Assembly: GCA_024138015.1 (NCBI GenBank)
Contig: JAMXBB010000001.1
Location: 89,456,497-89,520,496 of the forward strand
Source: Lumnitzera littorea
Taxonomy: Eukaryota > Streptophyta > Magnoliopsida > Myrtales > Combretaceae
DNA length: 64,000 nt
Direction of reading: 5' to 3'
The translations under genes were made by a program, and so were the position numbers. Below are positions 49,284 to 62,280 of this stretch, piece after piece. The notes beneath the pieces are model-generated. The model did not search any database and was not told where the DNA came from. It was given only the letters and a program-made list of their open reading frames with translations. Every line of letters begins with the position of its first letter. Position 1 is the stretch's first letter.

Positions 49284-50798
49284 TTATCATATAAAATTTA
49301 GCATTATAACATTGGTTATTTGATCGTACTTGTGAAAGAAAAATTAAGGATTTCTTTCATGAAAATGTAAATGTATAAAAAAATTCAAAAAGATGAATAT
49401 TAAGAAATAAGTTTATCAAAGTTTTACCTGTTGTTAACACACTTGGGCATTCCTTTCTTCTAAATTTTATGAACTTATTTTAAAATTTCAATTATTACCT
49501 TTATTGTATTGAAGTTCAATTGATTTTTGTGTCTTATTTGTTAAGGAATAGATGCTTTTTTTGCATAATATGTTATTTTATTTGTGGTATATTTAAGGGT
49601 TTTTATGCTATCTATAAAATATGTAAGTAATTTTTATTTAATGCTTAACTTTTTTCCCAGTTTCACGTAACTTATATTCAAATAGTTTATATGCTATGTG
49701 AAAACTAAAATTAAACCTTTCATTATATTTACCTACATTATTTAAAAGAAAAGTTGTTTTTGTATGCATCTAAATTTAGCAAATAACTTTGTGCCAAAAA
49801 AATTTTTTGCTTTAGATTGCTGTGTAATAATTTTTTCTATAATTTAAAATTTTGAAAAATTAATTACAAAATTTTATATTTTTATCTCATCTCATAACTT
49901 GAAATTTTATAAATAATAATATCAAATTATTAACATTTAATTCATAGCTATTTTGTATATTTAGACACCTATATTAAAGGTCCATAAAAAAATTATTATT
50001 TTTATTAATAATTTTATATTGATTCGTTTTTATACCTGCAATGTGGGTGCGCCTTCCATTAGTATATAATAATGTACTACAAAGGAGTGAAACAAGATTG
50101 TTGATATAACATATAATATTGTATGGAGTATTTAATGTAGTATATTATGTATAATATAATTGTTGAAAGATAATAACAAAAAATGAGAAGAAGGGATAAA
50201 AAAATATTGAATGTATAGTTGCATGCATGTGTCCTAGTAGTCGATCTTTGACTACTTTTTGCTTCTTTATATTAAACTAAAATTTAATCCTTAGCATAAT
50301 ATGGCATGATAGTTGAGTAATCTGACTTTAATTGAGCCTATGTTAAAAAAAAAAAAAATCAACACTATAGTAAGGATTCAATATTTTTTAAGAATGATTT
50401 TGTTGTCATAAAAAATAAGAAGAATGTTGAATTCTCTCTTAAGTGTTTTGATAATAACAAAAAGTAAGTAAATATATATAACAAGTGTTACCAAGTGTGT
50501 AGAAAAATATTTAATTATTATAAGTTTAGGATAAAAAGAATAGTCAAATATTTTAATAAAGAAAGCTAAGAATCATGAGATAGATCACATAATAGAAAAG
50601 AAGTTAAATAAGAGGATTTGAGTAGAATGACTTTTAATATAATTCTTTAAAATGAATAGCAAATTAGATTTTTGATGAATTAAAGACTTAGCTCCAGGAT
50701 GTATTTAGGTAATACATTTAATGTATTCCACTAAGTTGGACAAAAATCTAAGGGAAATAAATTAAGGAATTATTGAGTTTTTTATATGTTTATAGATC
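49284..50798. other. Gene-free AT-rich stretch
   Basis: Nothing recognisable. Very AT-rich with homopolymer runs. Confidence 0.4.
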
Positions 50799-51136
50799 TT
50801 TAAAAAAAATTAAACAAACATAAATTATATAAAAAAATTACATAAATAATGTCGTAAAATCGCATCTTGAAAATTTGATTTTATGACAGTATACAAATGT
50901 CGCATTTGATGCAACGTTTGTATACATAAATACTATTACAAAATCGCATTTTGAAAATGTGATCTTGTAACAATATATGAATGTCACATTTGATAAATGC
51001 AAAATTCGTTTCGTCACAATTGATTTTAGTGACAAAAGTATACTATTGCAAAATTGCATTTTCAAAATATGATTTTGCAACAGTATTTATGTAACTTTTT
51101 AAACATGATTTGTATTTGTATAATTTTTTTTTTAAA
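50799..51136. mobile_element. Foldback MITE with long (about 100 bp) inverted arms
   Basis: The left arm (TTTAAAAAAAATTAAACAA, then TTACATAAATAATGTCGTAA, AATCGCATCTTGAAAATTTG) is mirrored by the right arm read inverted (TTTAAAAAAAAAATTATAC, TTACATAAATACTGTTGCAA, AATCATATTTTGAAAATGC). The centre holds CGCATTTGATG and CACATTTGATAAATGC, related to the palindrome words at 55.7-56.3 kb. The 80-codon minus-strand frame across it is a by-product of the repeats. Confidence 0.7.
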
Positions 51137-53399
51137 TTGGTAGACATGTGTTACATTCAAGAATTATTTTATCAATTTTATTTAAGTAGAATTTGTATAG
51201 AATTTTTAAGTTAAGTTCTTTCTAAGATTGAAAAAGAAATTTGACTAACTATTTTGATGGGTTGTACGAGATAAGGTTTATATTACTAAGAAAAATTAAA
51301 GATAACTTGTAAAGATATGGTTTATCTTATATTTATGGAAATAAAAAATTTGAGATAATAATATATCTTCATATTCTCTAGATTTTTCAAAAAAAAAAAA
51401 AACTCATAACTTGATTTAAAATTTAAATTTGAGTGAGAAGTTGACCAAAATATGCTAGAGTATTTCTAAAAAGTCATATAAGTAGATTATTTAAGTAGGT
51501 GAAGAACGGGAGAAAAATCAAGTTTACATTCACTTTGATTAAGAAATTCAAAATATGTCAGGTTTCTTTCTTGCAATAGTTGCAATGGCCATATTGCCAC
51601 AAGAATGGAAGCTACATGAGATTGGACAAAATTTGAGTAATCTTTAGCGTTAAACAATTTTTCAAATTTGAAAATTAAGCTTATTTTAGATCATGAACAA
51701 AATATAAGATCAAGGCTACATTCATTATTTTCAAGAAGTGCAAGGATTATTTGTAGAAGGATGAATCAACTATTCTATAACACAATCAACATACGAAGAG
51801 CAATACATTACAACTAGGCTCTGTAATTTTCATTTATTCAAAATTTAAAATCATGACAATGAATATGAGGCAAAATAAGCATAAGAGAGATATGTTTTCC
51901 TTATTTACATAAATTAAGATTTGTGGAAATTTTCCTAAATCCACTTTTTTAGCCATTGTCAAGAAGAATGTTTTAAAAATCTAGAATAAGAAGTTAATAC
52001 TGAGATCTGTGTCAAAAATTTGAAAAACTCTTCATATCAGCAAAATTAAAAGATGATTTAGAAGATATTATTACACTTACATTTTTTTATATTTGTATTA
52101 TGTTTTCATACTCATTATTAGAGGATCAATTTGTAATATTTACTCGATATTTTATTTTATCTTTTGAATATTAGGATTGTTGTTGGTGAGAAGATTACTT
52201 GTATCTCTATAGATATGAGTTTAGTCAAGTTAGGTTAAGGGAGTCAGAGGATAGGGATTGATTTATAATCTCTCGATTGAATTATTTATTTCAAGTGGAT
52301 GGTGAAATGACTCTGACGTAGAACACTGAGTTTCCAGTAGTGGAGTTGGAAGACTATAGTTGGCATAATGCCAAAGAACTATAACTTGACTTACCTGATC
52401 TTCTCTTCCTTTCTCTTTTTATTTTCATGCATATTTTACTTTTCATTAATCATTATATTTACTAATACTTTCGTGTCAACATAGCTAAGTAATTAAGAGG
52501 TTTTATTATTTGCAAAAGTTTGAATTATTTATTTATTTTTAAAAGGAACGAATTCACCCCTCTTGGCTATTTAATAAGGACTTATAATAACATTACAAAG
52601 CACATATAATATTAGATATATGTACACATATATACATATGTAGATAAGTTATTTTGCAATATATATATATGTATATATATACATATGTAAAACATATTTG
52701 TTTATTTTATTGAGTAAAAATGGCTATTCTACTTTACCATATGAAAAATATAGTTTTGGAGGACAAAAATGGAGAGATGCATATGAGTTCATGTAGAAGG
52801 TAATAATAGTGTTAATATAATCACACTTTTTTCATGAGACCAATATATAAGGAAATCTTTTAAATATTATTGTAATAAAGACAATATATAACAAATTAAA
52901 GCACATTTTATAAATTATTATTTTTATAAAGATCTTTCTTTTGACACTACTTATGTTACCATTAGTAACTTATCTACCTCAATAACAAAGAATAAGCTTT
53001 TATCATTATCAAAATTAAGTTCAATCTTTTAGGAAAAGTGAAAGACACAAGTATTGTAAGTGATTTAGATTGGTAGCTATAGAAAGCTTAAATTTATTGA
53101 GCTAAGCTAATTATTTATTTAGAGTTAACTCCTTGGGTTAGGTGAGTTAAGTGATAGGGTTTAAAGAGTCTGGTCTATATTTATGAAGAATTGGATTATT
53201 GGACCTAGAATAGGAATTGTTAGATTGATTCGTCTGCATTTAACTTTTCTCAAGCAAGCTCATATACTTATAAGAAACTTTATTAGCCGTAAGCCCATTA
53301 ACTAGCTCATTCGGAATAAACATAAATTGAGTAAGCTTTATCTCATCTGTTGATCACCTAAATGATCTGACAGATGCCATTATGCCCAAGAGCCTACAA
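51137..53399. other. Gene-free stretch, probably includes part of a gypsy LTR at its right end
   Basis: No coding region. TA-rich microsatellite at about 52610-52690. Composition becomes more balanced after about 53100, consistent with the start of an LTR that I could not delimit. Confidence 0.35.
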
Positions 53400-53734
53400 A
53401 TACTTAACCATTTTTACTCATTTGACATACCTCGAGCGATTAGAGAAATGATGTTCCACTATAAAAGCTTTGCTCTCTAAGATTAAATGAGTATTTAGGC
53501 AAAGAACGATTTCAGCTACATAAGAACTGCAAGGTTAACATCCTAAGATCCTTAAGTTCCCTTGTTTGTTACTTACGCATTTGAGACTCCAGGATTGCCC
53601 ATCCCTCCTCCTGCCAATCTCTTTCCAATCATCCCATTAAGTATCATATCTACATAACCACCTTAGGGCTACATGTAATGTGATACTTGTGTAACTTACA
53701 TGTGACCACTTAAGTCAAGATCATGACATCTACA
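53400..53734 (+). repeat. 3' portion of a Ty3/gypsy 5' LTR with promoter
   Basis: A TATAAAAG box at 53460-53467 is followed about 270 bp later by an LTR-like end TACA (53734) and a conserved primer-site-type segment. The LTR 5' end was not identified. The call rests on the order TATA - leader - end - primer site - gag. Confidence 0.45.
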
Positions 53735-55290
53735 TTTTGGCAACTCCACTAGGGAAAGAGAGTGATATCAAAGCTATGGCACCTCATAGGAAGATAATGG
53801 TTGTTATAAGTTACGCTATCTGTCAAGAGCAAGATGCTAGTATTGAACAAGTCAAGTAAGTTAAAGAAGACCTTTTTCCACTACCTTAATACACTAATCA
53901 AAATAATCCAGTACCTGAGCTTCTTCAAAACACTTCAGAGGTTATGCAAGCTATATAGGAGGCAACCAAAACCTTAAATCAATTCATGGCTATGTTTACT
54001 CCCCTCATGATAAGGTTTGTTGCATCTACTGTTACACAACATGGAGTGGCTTTGCTAAACCCTACTATTGTTATGCAAAAGGGCGCTACTGTCTATACTC
54101 AACTAACTAACCTTCCCACTACTACACAAGATATACCATAAGGAAGGCATGGGAAAACTTCCTTACCACAACTTGTAGCTAGATTAAACCTAATGTTTGA
54201 AGCAGAGAATGCAAGAGTCTAGATTGGTAGCTCTTCATCCTCTCAAGTTCCCATTTACATGGCTGTTGGTGGATCCACATGCTACCCAACCCCAAATCTT
54301 ACATTTATAGTATCCGCCCTAGTATTGGTAGTATCTGCTCCTATATTTACAGTATCTGCCTTAATGACTTCCTTTATAACAAAGGAAGATTTAGATTAAT
54401 ATATGAAGAAAATTCAGGGCAAGTTGTCTACAAGAGTACTAGAGTTGGAGCTTCATTCACAATTTGCTGCAAGACCCCATCTTAAGGACTATATGAGTCT
54501 TGAGTCTATGCTTTTCAATGGTAAGAAAGGCAATACTAAAGAACACTTATTGAAATTCATCAAAACCTTGGAGCCATACAGGCTCGAAGATGACTTGAAA
54601 CCGAAAGAATTCTCTAAGTCATTAACTAAGAAGGCAGACATTTATTATGTCAACTTCCCCCCAAGGTTAGTTGATTCATGGGGGACTATGTGCAAATTGT
54701 TTCTAGAAAAGTTTTTCTCGTCACAAAAAAGAGTTATAATCACTGACATTGGACAAACAAGGCAAAACCTAAAGGAGTACTTCATAGATTAGATAAAGCT
54801 CTTCCGAGAGTGCACCTGGATATCTAAGATGTATGTGATGAGAGAGAATTAGTAAAGATGTACATCCAGAGAATATTCAAAGAGTATGCCGTTCACTTAG
54901 AGAATCTCAACTTCAGTTCTTTCTCTATAAACATCGAAACTGCAAGAAGAACTAACAATTCCATTGCAAGGCAACGAGGAGAAGGTAGGAGATTTGGGAA
55001 GTGGACAAGATTTGTTAGCTTAGCTTACGGCGAGAGCTCTAAAGGCGGTAAAAATCTAAGGAATGAATAACCAAGAAACTCCGCACCATCTCTCTCATTT
55101 TTTTGCCCAATGGGTAAGGTACATTTTGTACTTGATCAATGGCTTTGGGATGGGAATATCAAGCTTCGAAGAGTAGATCACTTGCCTAATCTAACCAATA
55201 AGAATGATCTCGAGTTCTGTAGGTACCATAGGATTGTAAGTCACCTTACTAAAGAGTGTTGGACCTTAAAGAAACCCTGAAGAAGATATT
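53735..55290 (+). mobile_element. Ty3/gypsy 5' internal region: primer-site-like segment and decayed gag
   Basis: TTTGGCAACTCCACTAGGGA (53735-53754) resembles the TTTGGCGACTCC-CTGGGGA segment found just after the 5' LTR of several plant gypsy elements. Possible gag starts with ATG at 53777. The best-preserved frame (54403-54792) carries a retrotransposon gag domain: FNGKKGNTKEHLLKFI, ADIYYVNFPPRLVDSWGTMC, LFLEKFFSSQK, GQTRQNLKEYF. It stops at TAG, but IKLFREC continues in frame afterwards. At about 55180-55280 CRYHRIVSHLTKECWTLK is a zinc-knuckle-type C-YH-...H-T-EC-LK motif. Stops and shifts make it inactive; no pol was found downstream. Confidence 0.75.
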
Positions 55291-55707
55291 TAATGATAGG
55301 GTCCATAATAGGTAACTTGTTATAGAAAATAATGATGTCCATAACAATCCATTACCTATACATAATAACCAGTGAAATGCCATGAATGCCACCAATCATG
55401 ATCTAAAGAGAGAAGATGAAGACATGCCACATGTTGAGACACAAAAGGGAATGAGACAATGGTAAAAACTTACTAGGGTGAACACCTACTAAAGGTTATC
55501 GCCTTAGTGAAGACTTCTCATTTTAGAAAGTTCTTTGATTTGCTAGGGTTTCATGAAGATGCATTGCTTGTAGCAGCATCTGTACTCACTTAGATCTTTG
55601 AAAGACAAAATGGAGAGCGCAGGGGTGAGAGACATGTCTACCAATATATAAAAAAAAATTACACAATTATGAATTACATAAAAAAATAACAAGAATATGA
55701 AGGAAAT
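55291..55707. other. Transition between gypsy gag and palindrome array
   Basis: Perhaps further decayed internal sequence of the gypsy element up to about 55640 (conceptual text FLDLLGFHEDALLVAASVLT is open but unassigned). Not interpretable beyond that. Confidence 0.3.
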
Positions 55708-56275
55708 ATCACATTTAAAAAATGCAACACAACTACCAACATAGAAATCACATTTTTGAAATGTGACATATGCAAAGTACTACTAAGCCTATATCACATT
55801 TAATAAATGCAAGACAAGTATTGTCGCATTTAGTAAATGCAAGAACTAAAGGCAATATAGTTTGACACCATCAAAATTGAATTTTTTGGACATTACATCA
55901 CATTTCTTAATTTCAATATAGTTGTGGCACAATCAATAGTGAATTTGCCAAGCCTATATCCCATTTACTAAATGCGATATATTTCTAGTAGTTATCTATA
56001 TCAATTTCGTAAATGCAATATATATATGGCCTAATACAGTGGATTACATGACCTTAGGTTATGATTGTGTCATAGGTCATGTCCGATGTGGGAGGGATGG
56101 TGCTCTTATATTGCACTTCTAAAATGCGATATAGGCTAGCCTATATCCCATTTATCAAGTGTGATATTATTGTAAAAGGCAAACAGCTATATTGCACTTG
56201 ATAAATGCGTCATCATTATATTGCATTTCATAGGTGAGATTATACCTATATATCGCATTTGATAGATGCAATATA
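55708..56275. repeat. Array of at least eleven degenerate palindromes (ATATCGCATTT-NN-AAATGCGATAT type)
   Basis: Palindromic words of 20-28 bp at about 55708, 55747, 55792, 55823, 55956, 55997, 56106, 56141, 56187, 56216 and 56247. Each has a TCGCATTT/TTGCACTT/TCCCATTT left half and an AAATGCGA/AAATGCAA/AAGTGTGA right half around 2-4 bp. Spacing is irregular (10-110 bp). After the array come two direct repeats of TGTAGTGAAAGCA (56278 and 56335), each followed by a GCGATATA/ACGATATA half-word. The layout recalls subterminal repeats of CACTA-type transposons ending in TGTAGTG, but no matching CACTAC left end was identified. Confidence 0.75.
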
Positions 56276-56341
56276 CCTGTAGTGAAAGCATTATGCGATA
56301 TAACTAAATAAAATGTTGTGTTTTGCTTTATAATTGTAGTG

Positions 56342-59300
56342 AAAGCACAATACGATATAGGCACTACTAAACTCAAAACAAAACTCCCTCCTTCGATACA
56401 TATCAGATCAAATAACTCGATAAAGAGCTCTCACATATACACACGAAGTACTCTTTACCTGCAAACCAATAATGATCACGAATCACAAATTAAGATTTCT
56501 TTTGCTATAAATTTGACAAATCAACAATAGCTAGGGTCTAGTGAGTATTGATTTCTACTTATTTCGGATTCTTCTTGTAATTTTATCAAATTTCATCATG
56601 CTTACATAATGTTTGTTGAAATGCTACAGAGGATTTATTTGAAAAATACATGCTTCCTTTCAATTGCTGATTGCTTCGGTAACATAGTATCAATTTGCTT
56701 AGATTGATTTTTAGTGGTTTCCTTTCTATAGTTCATATTCCTATTGAGCTCTAAGATACAATTACAACCTACTCATTTGATATACAATCTACCATGTGTG
56801 AATTTTGATAAACAATTATAGTTTCTTTTAGTTAGGAATTGTGTGATTTTGAAAAATCTTCTGTTAGGAGTCCAATTTCTATTGTGTTTAAGTGAAAAGG
56901 TTGAAGACTATGCAAGTGGTTAGGTGTTTTACATTACATGTGACAACCATTTTTGTATTAATTTTAGTTATACAAGTGGTTCTTCACCGCTCCTCATGTT
57001 GCATCAATAAGATGATACAGGTTCCTTCTCTCTTAGAACTGCAAGGAAATTGGCGACTCATACTAGGAATACTTAATTTAGGACTTATTGGGGTGATAGT
57101 TAACCCCATATGATGCACATTGCTTAGTCTTGAGATATTGCTTATGTCATTGCTTCCATCTCCTAATCTATTCTCAAATATATTATCACATATTGTGAGG
57201 AAAACATTGAACCTAAAGCATGTTCCCTTTTCACCAATCTCCTTATCCACAATTTCAGTTTGAGACGTACCTAATAAAATGCCCTTTCAAATTAGTCTCC
57301 TTAATACGTAATTTAAAATCATTAAGTACAAACATCCTAAATTGACTCCATCAAAGGAATGCAATAGTCACGTACAATAGTGAAAGGAGAAAAAAAAAAG
57401 AAAAAAAAATACTTGTACTATAACTGGAAATGTACTAAAGATTGCGCAATGCTAAGGCCCTAACCAATGCCTCCTTTCCCTTGAGCCATCTCGTTGACTT
57501 GAATGTAGTTTTCAAAGATAGATTTTTGCTTCTCCTTTAGAATCCCTTTACCTGTATCATCCACCTCAAACATAACTTTCACAAAGTTAGGATTTTGTTA
57601 GAACACATTTTTAGAATGGACATTGTTGTCTTCTCTATCCTTCTCAATAGAAAGGCAAGAGAGATGCTTCCACGAGCCACTTTAGCAGGAAGCAAGTCTT
57701 GAGTTTTCAAAAGCTGGTTTTAGTTTTACTTGGTTTTTCTCTTTTAGGGACATTCTATTGCACTTGTGACTAAAGAAGAGCTTAGGAGGGCTACTTAGAC
57801 CTTTTTGCACACTCTAGCAACTCGGGTTTGTTAGTACCAAAACCTAATAAATTGGATGTTTATTCTCTTACATGTTGTACCTTTCTCTTATAAAATAAAT
57901 TAAATCAAGTCAACTAGGGGTTGGGTTATATGTTGGTTGAACCATGTTCTTCTTTTTAACCTAGTACCCATATTATGCCTATTTAGCTTATGAGCCTTAT
58001 GCAAAAATAAATAAATGATTACTTTGAATAGAAGTTGTTTCTACTACGGTTGTTTGTGTGTTAGACAAGGCCTGAACTTTTATTCACATTTCTTCCTATC
58101 TTAAAACATGAAGCACGTAGTCTTAGAAATTTCCAAGAACTAGAGTCTTTACCATTTTAACACTAGCTAAAGGAATATTGACTATTGATGCTATATTTTT
58201 ATCTAGTGTTCCACATGTTATAGCATGGACCTTGTAATCATGGTCTATTGTTGTGCCACTTTTTTTTCAAACTTGACAGTTTTTTACTATAAGAACACTA
58301 GTTGAAGTTGCACATCTACTACTCTCTCTCTACTATATTCCATTATCTGCACACTTCTGAGTTACTTAGATCTATTATCAAGGCTTATAAATAGACAAGA
58401 GGGTAATGGTCATTTTTGTTGGCTAACAAAATTAATGTCCATATTGCTACTCTCTATTTGGTAGCCTAATATATGTCTCTTCTCTTTGGCTTTTGTGATC
58501 TTTACAGCTATTCACTTATACAAAAAGAGTGCAGACGTTAATTTTTGCTGGAGGTGTTTGAACTAAAAGTCTAGAGAAGAGCTACCACTTCCTATTTCTT
58601 GTTGTTTTCTTCTTTTGGTGGGCTTGTACAAGTTGGATTAGCAGGAGTGACAAGACCTGAAAGGCCTGGACTTAATCTTACAAAACGGTCACCTGCTGTG
58701 CACTTAAACAAGGAATTGGGTTATATACTTACATATAAGTAAAAGGTACAAATAAATTGCTCTTATTGTTGTTTGCTAGTAATGGCTCATAAATGCATAA
58801 ACTTATAAATTGTAGTGTTTGCATAATCGATCATTTGATATGATACTTGCTTCCTCTTTAAACTTAAGGAAGAATATTGAAAACCAATAGTCTTTTGCCA
58901 AATTCTATTACAAGCCCATGACTAGCTTCTCTGATGGAACCTATGACTTGATGCTATAATTAGTATTGATGTTGTTGTTGCAAAGTGTTTCAATATCAAA
59001 AACCTTGTAAGGATATTCATAATTGGTCACTTATCCCTATACTATATGTGCAACAACATAATAACATACCTTTAGGAATTAGAGGAAAAACAACATCTAT
59101 AAGCAGCAAAGTGTTTTCAATGCCTCAATTATTGTATTCTCTTCTTCTACATGTACACACAACATCACAAGACTAAGTACTCAATGTCACAAATTAAAAA
59201 AGTCAAAATATTAGTAGATATTGTTGGAAATTCTCCTTATGTATACATGGAGCAAAGCCTAAAAATTAGAATTAACATTAGTATGAACATCTCATACATG

Positions 59301-59559
59301 TTTGCCTTAGCATCTTGCATTTGTTCAAAATCTTAAAGTGAGTAGATGGTGGAATTTGCAACGTTAAGATATAACAGGTTAAGTTATAACATGTTATACC
59401 TTTGGTTAAGTGAGCAACTACAACATAACTTTACAATGTTGGTTATAATAGTTGCTATATAAACATAACCAAAGAAAGTATTATCTAAACGTTGCAATGT
59501 GCCTCCTATTATAAAATATAGGACCTTTTGTGATACTATTTTCCGTTAACACGACTAAC
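56342..59559. other. Gene-free stretch upstream of the MULE remnant
   Basis: No coding region that I can support. Short open frames at 56892-57113, 56984-57250 (minus) and 58985-59176 have no domain. Composition is more balanced than the AT-rich 44-53 kb region, so decayed transposon internal sequence is likely. No terminal inverted repeats of the MULE were found. Confidence 0.35.
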
Positions 59560-62165
59560 ATAGCTGCTGTTGGTGTAAATAATAGTGAAAACGGTGAATT
59601 ATGTCAGACTCTCAGTTTTTGCAAATGGTAAGATTTTGATAAGTCTAGAAGGACCATATTATGATAGGGGTTCGGTTAGGAACATGAAAGTAAAAGTAGA
59701 CATGGATTACTCAAGGCTCCTATCTTAAATATTAGAGCTATTGCAATTAGATCCAACTACAAGAAATATACAAATGTATCACAGACAGACATTTGTCTAT
59801 GGAAATGGATCAAAAGAATTCTTGTTGAAAGGCATCAATAATGATGAAGATGTGTAGACCCTGATGGATATAGCTGAGACGTTTGGAATGACATGCCTTC
59901 AACACCTTTATGTTGAAGTCAAAGATCAAGATGCCATAATTCAATAGCAACCAATGATAGTTAAGATAAATACTCCTCATCACTACAAGTACAAAGAACG
60001 ATGAATGTCTCAAAAAATATCGAAACAACTGGTGATTTCTACATGCAAAATGAAGAAAATTTACCTATTAGTGATGATCTTGATAGGGAGATAGAGGAGC
60101 ACTTGAAGATAGTGACATAAAAGATGAATTAATACATGAAGCGGTTTCAGATAATGAATAAGAGATGGATATTGAGATGGACACACTTAAAGAAGAAGAG
60201 GAATGCCCGGATTCACCATAAAATGCCCAAACACAGACAACAGCGCCTAGTGGTCAAGCAGAATAACAGACAGTTAGATTATCATTCTAGGACCACATTC
60301 CATTCCTTAGTAAGATAGATGTAGGCGATGGATATATAATGTATGAGGAGGATTTCATCTACAATAACTATTTATGGTTAGGAAATGAGCTGAAGAAAGG
60401 GATGAGATTCAAGAACAAGTTAGACTTGATTTATATGCTGAAAATGTGGTACATAAAGAATCATTACAATTTCCTAGTGATTGAATCAAATAAGGAGTGG
60501 AATATTGTTTGTGAAGAGAAGAATACATGCAATTGTAAATAGCAAATTCGTGAGATCCAAAAGTGCTATGACATAAACTTTGTAATTACAATTGTTGATG
60601 GCCCTTACACTTGTACTAGGAGGAGATTTAGAAATGATCATCCATAGCTTGACTAGATGTTCATGAGCCAGTGTTTTCTCGATCAAATAAAAAATGATTT
60701 AGATATTAAGATCACTACACTCAGATAGCAAATAGAAGACACATGTGGTTATGTGATTTTAAAGAGAAAAGTCTAGGGAGAAAAAAGGATATCTATTAAG
60801 AAAGTGTATGTAAATTGGGATGAATCATATAATGAATTGACAAAATTGATGATTGTGATCTAGAGAACAAATCTAGGAACACGTGTTGTATGGAAATTCT
60901 TATCAATCGAGAAGGAAACTAATGTGGTATTTAACAGATTGTTTTGGACATTTAGGCAAAGTATAGAAGCATTCAAACACTATAGGCTTGTGATCAGTAT
61001 ATATGGTACATTTTTATATGGGAAATATCCACATAGTTTGTTGATCACATGTAATATGGATGGTACGAATCACATAGTCCCATTAGCATTCATATTAGTT
61101 GAAAAAGAATCAAGAAAAACCTAGAAATGGTTCGTGAAGAAATTGAAGCAATGCCTCCATGGATCACATGATGATGATCTCACCCTATGTATTATATTAG
61201 ACAGACACAAGGGTATAGTAAAAGCAATAAAAGATGAGAACATTAGATGACAGCTACCTTATGCAAAATAGAGAGTGTATAAGTCATGTTGCTAGTAACT
61301 TTAACATGAAATACACAAACAACTATTTGAAGAAGCTAGTAATCGTAGTAATTTTCCAAGCATTGGAAAGCAAATTTGAATTATACATGGAGGAGATAAA
61401 AAGAAAGAATGAAATAACTTCTAATTATTTTGCAAACATCCCTAGAGAACTACGAACATGATCACATGATGAGGGATTCAAGTATGGTCAAATGACAACA
61501 AATCCCAGTGAAAGTTATAATGCAGTGTTGAGGTGCAAGGTCATTGCTTGTATTGACATTGGTTCTAAAGATATTTTATAATTGTGTGGAATACTTCCAA
61601 GAGATGCATGATAAAGCGATTAGGGCTATATGTAAGGGAAAATCTTACCCTAAATAGGTTCTCAAGAAGATAGAAAGATAGAGAGGGGCAGTTACTTGCC
61701 ACTAAGTAAAAAAATTTAATATGAGATTAGGAATATTTAAGGTATGGACGGGAACATACATGACTAAATAAGGAAGAAAATGTGGCCATTATCATAAAAT
61801 TGACATAAATAACAATAATTGTAGTTGTAACAAGTGGCGAACGTACAAAATTCCCTACTCACATGCATTAGTAGCCATGGTTAACTCAAAAATAGATCTA
61901 ACACATAAGATTGAGAGATGTATCATTGGGAAAATCAAGCAGCCTGTTACCAAACTGCTTTCCAGCCCCTAGGAGATAGGTGCACATGGATAGATCTAAA
62001 AGAAATACTAAGAATACACACTTACTGTATGATAAAGTTGGAAAAGAAGGAAGACCAAGAGTAAGTAGACATCATAATGAGATGGATTTGAAAGAAAAAC
62101 CAACGAAGAACTGTTATAGAAAATGTAGAAAACAATGACATAATAAAAGAACATGCCTAAAATAA
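59560..62165 (+). mobile_element. Decayed Mutator-like (MuDR/MULE) transposase
   Basis: A conceptual reading on the plus strand follows MULE order. An N-terminal region is at about 59590-60100, then a MuDR DNA-binding-like part (LWLGNELKKGMRFKNKLDL at about 60370, CNCK, VDGPYTCTRRRFRNDHP). Next is DESYNEL, then the transposase core (FWTFRQSIEAFKHYRLVISI, YGTFLYGKY, PLAFILVEKES from 60924; ILDRHKGIVKAI near 61195). A SWIM-type zinc finger is at 61819-61885 (CSCNKWRTYKIPYSHALVAM). The first catalytic Asp of the usual DGT is Tyr (codon 61002-61004), and the SWIM CSH is YSH. At least seven in-frame TAG stops interrupt it. It is inactive. Confidence 0.85.
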
Positions 62166-62280
62166 GGTTAATACAACTTATAATATGTTTATAGTATTTT
62201 TATATATCATGTTTTACTTTATAGTTAATTTGATACGTTTAACATAAATTAAAAAAAAATCTAACATATATTTACCTTTT

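Noticed and set aside
50838..51080. 80-codon minus-strand frame with internal repeats
   Set aside because: The repeats are nucleotide palindromes of a foldback MITE, not protein repeats.
55708..56275. CRISPR-like array
   Set aside because: The words are imperfect palindromes with irregular spacing in plant nuclear DNA; there are no uniform repeats, spacers or cas genes.
56984..57250. 88-codon minus-strand frame
   Set aside because: No recognisable domain and no supporting context; left unannotated.
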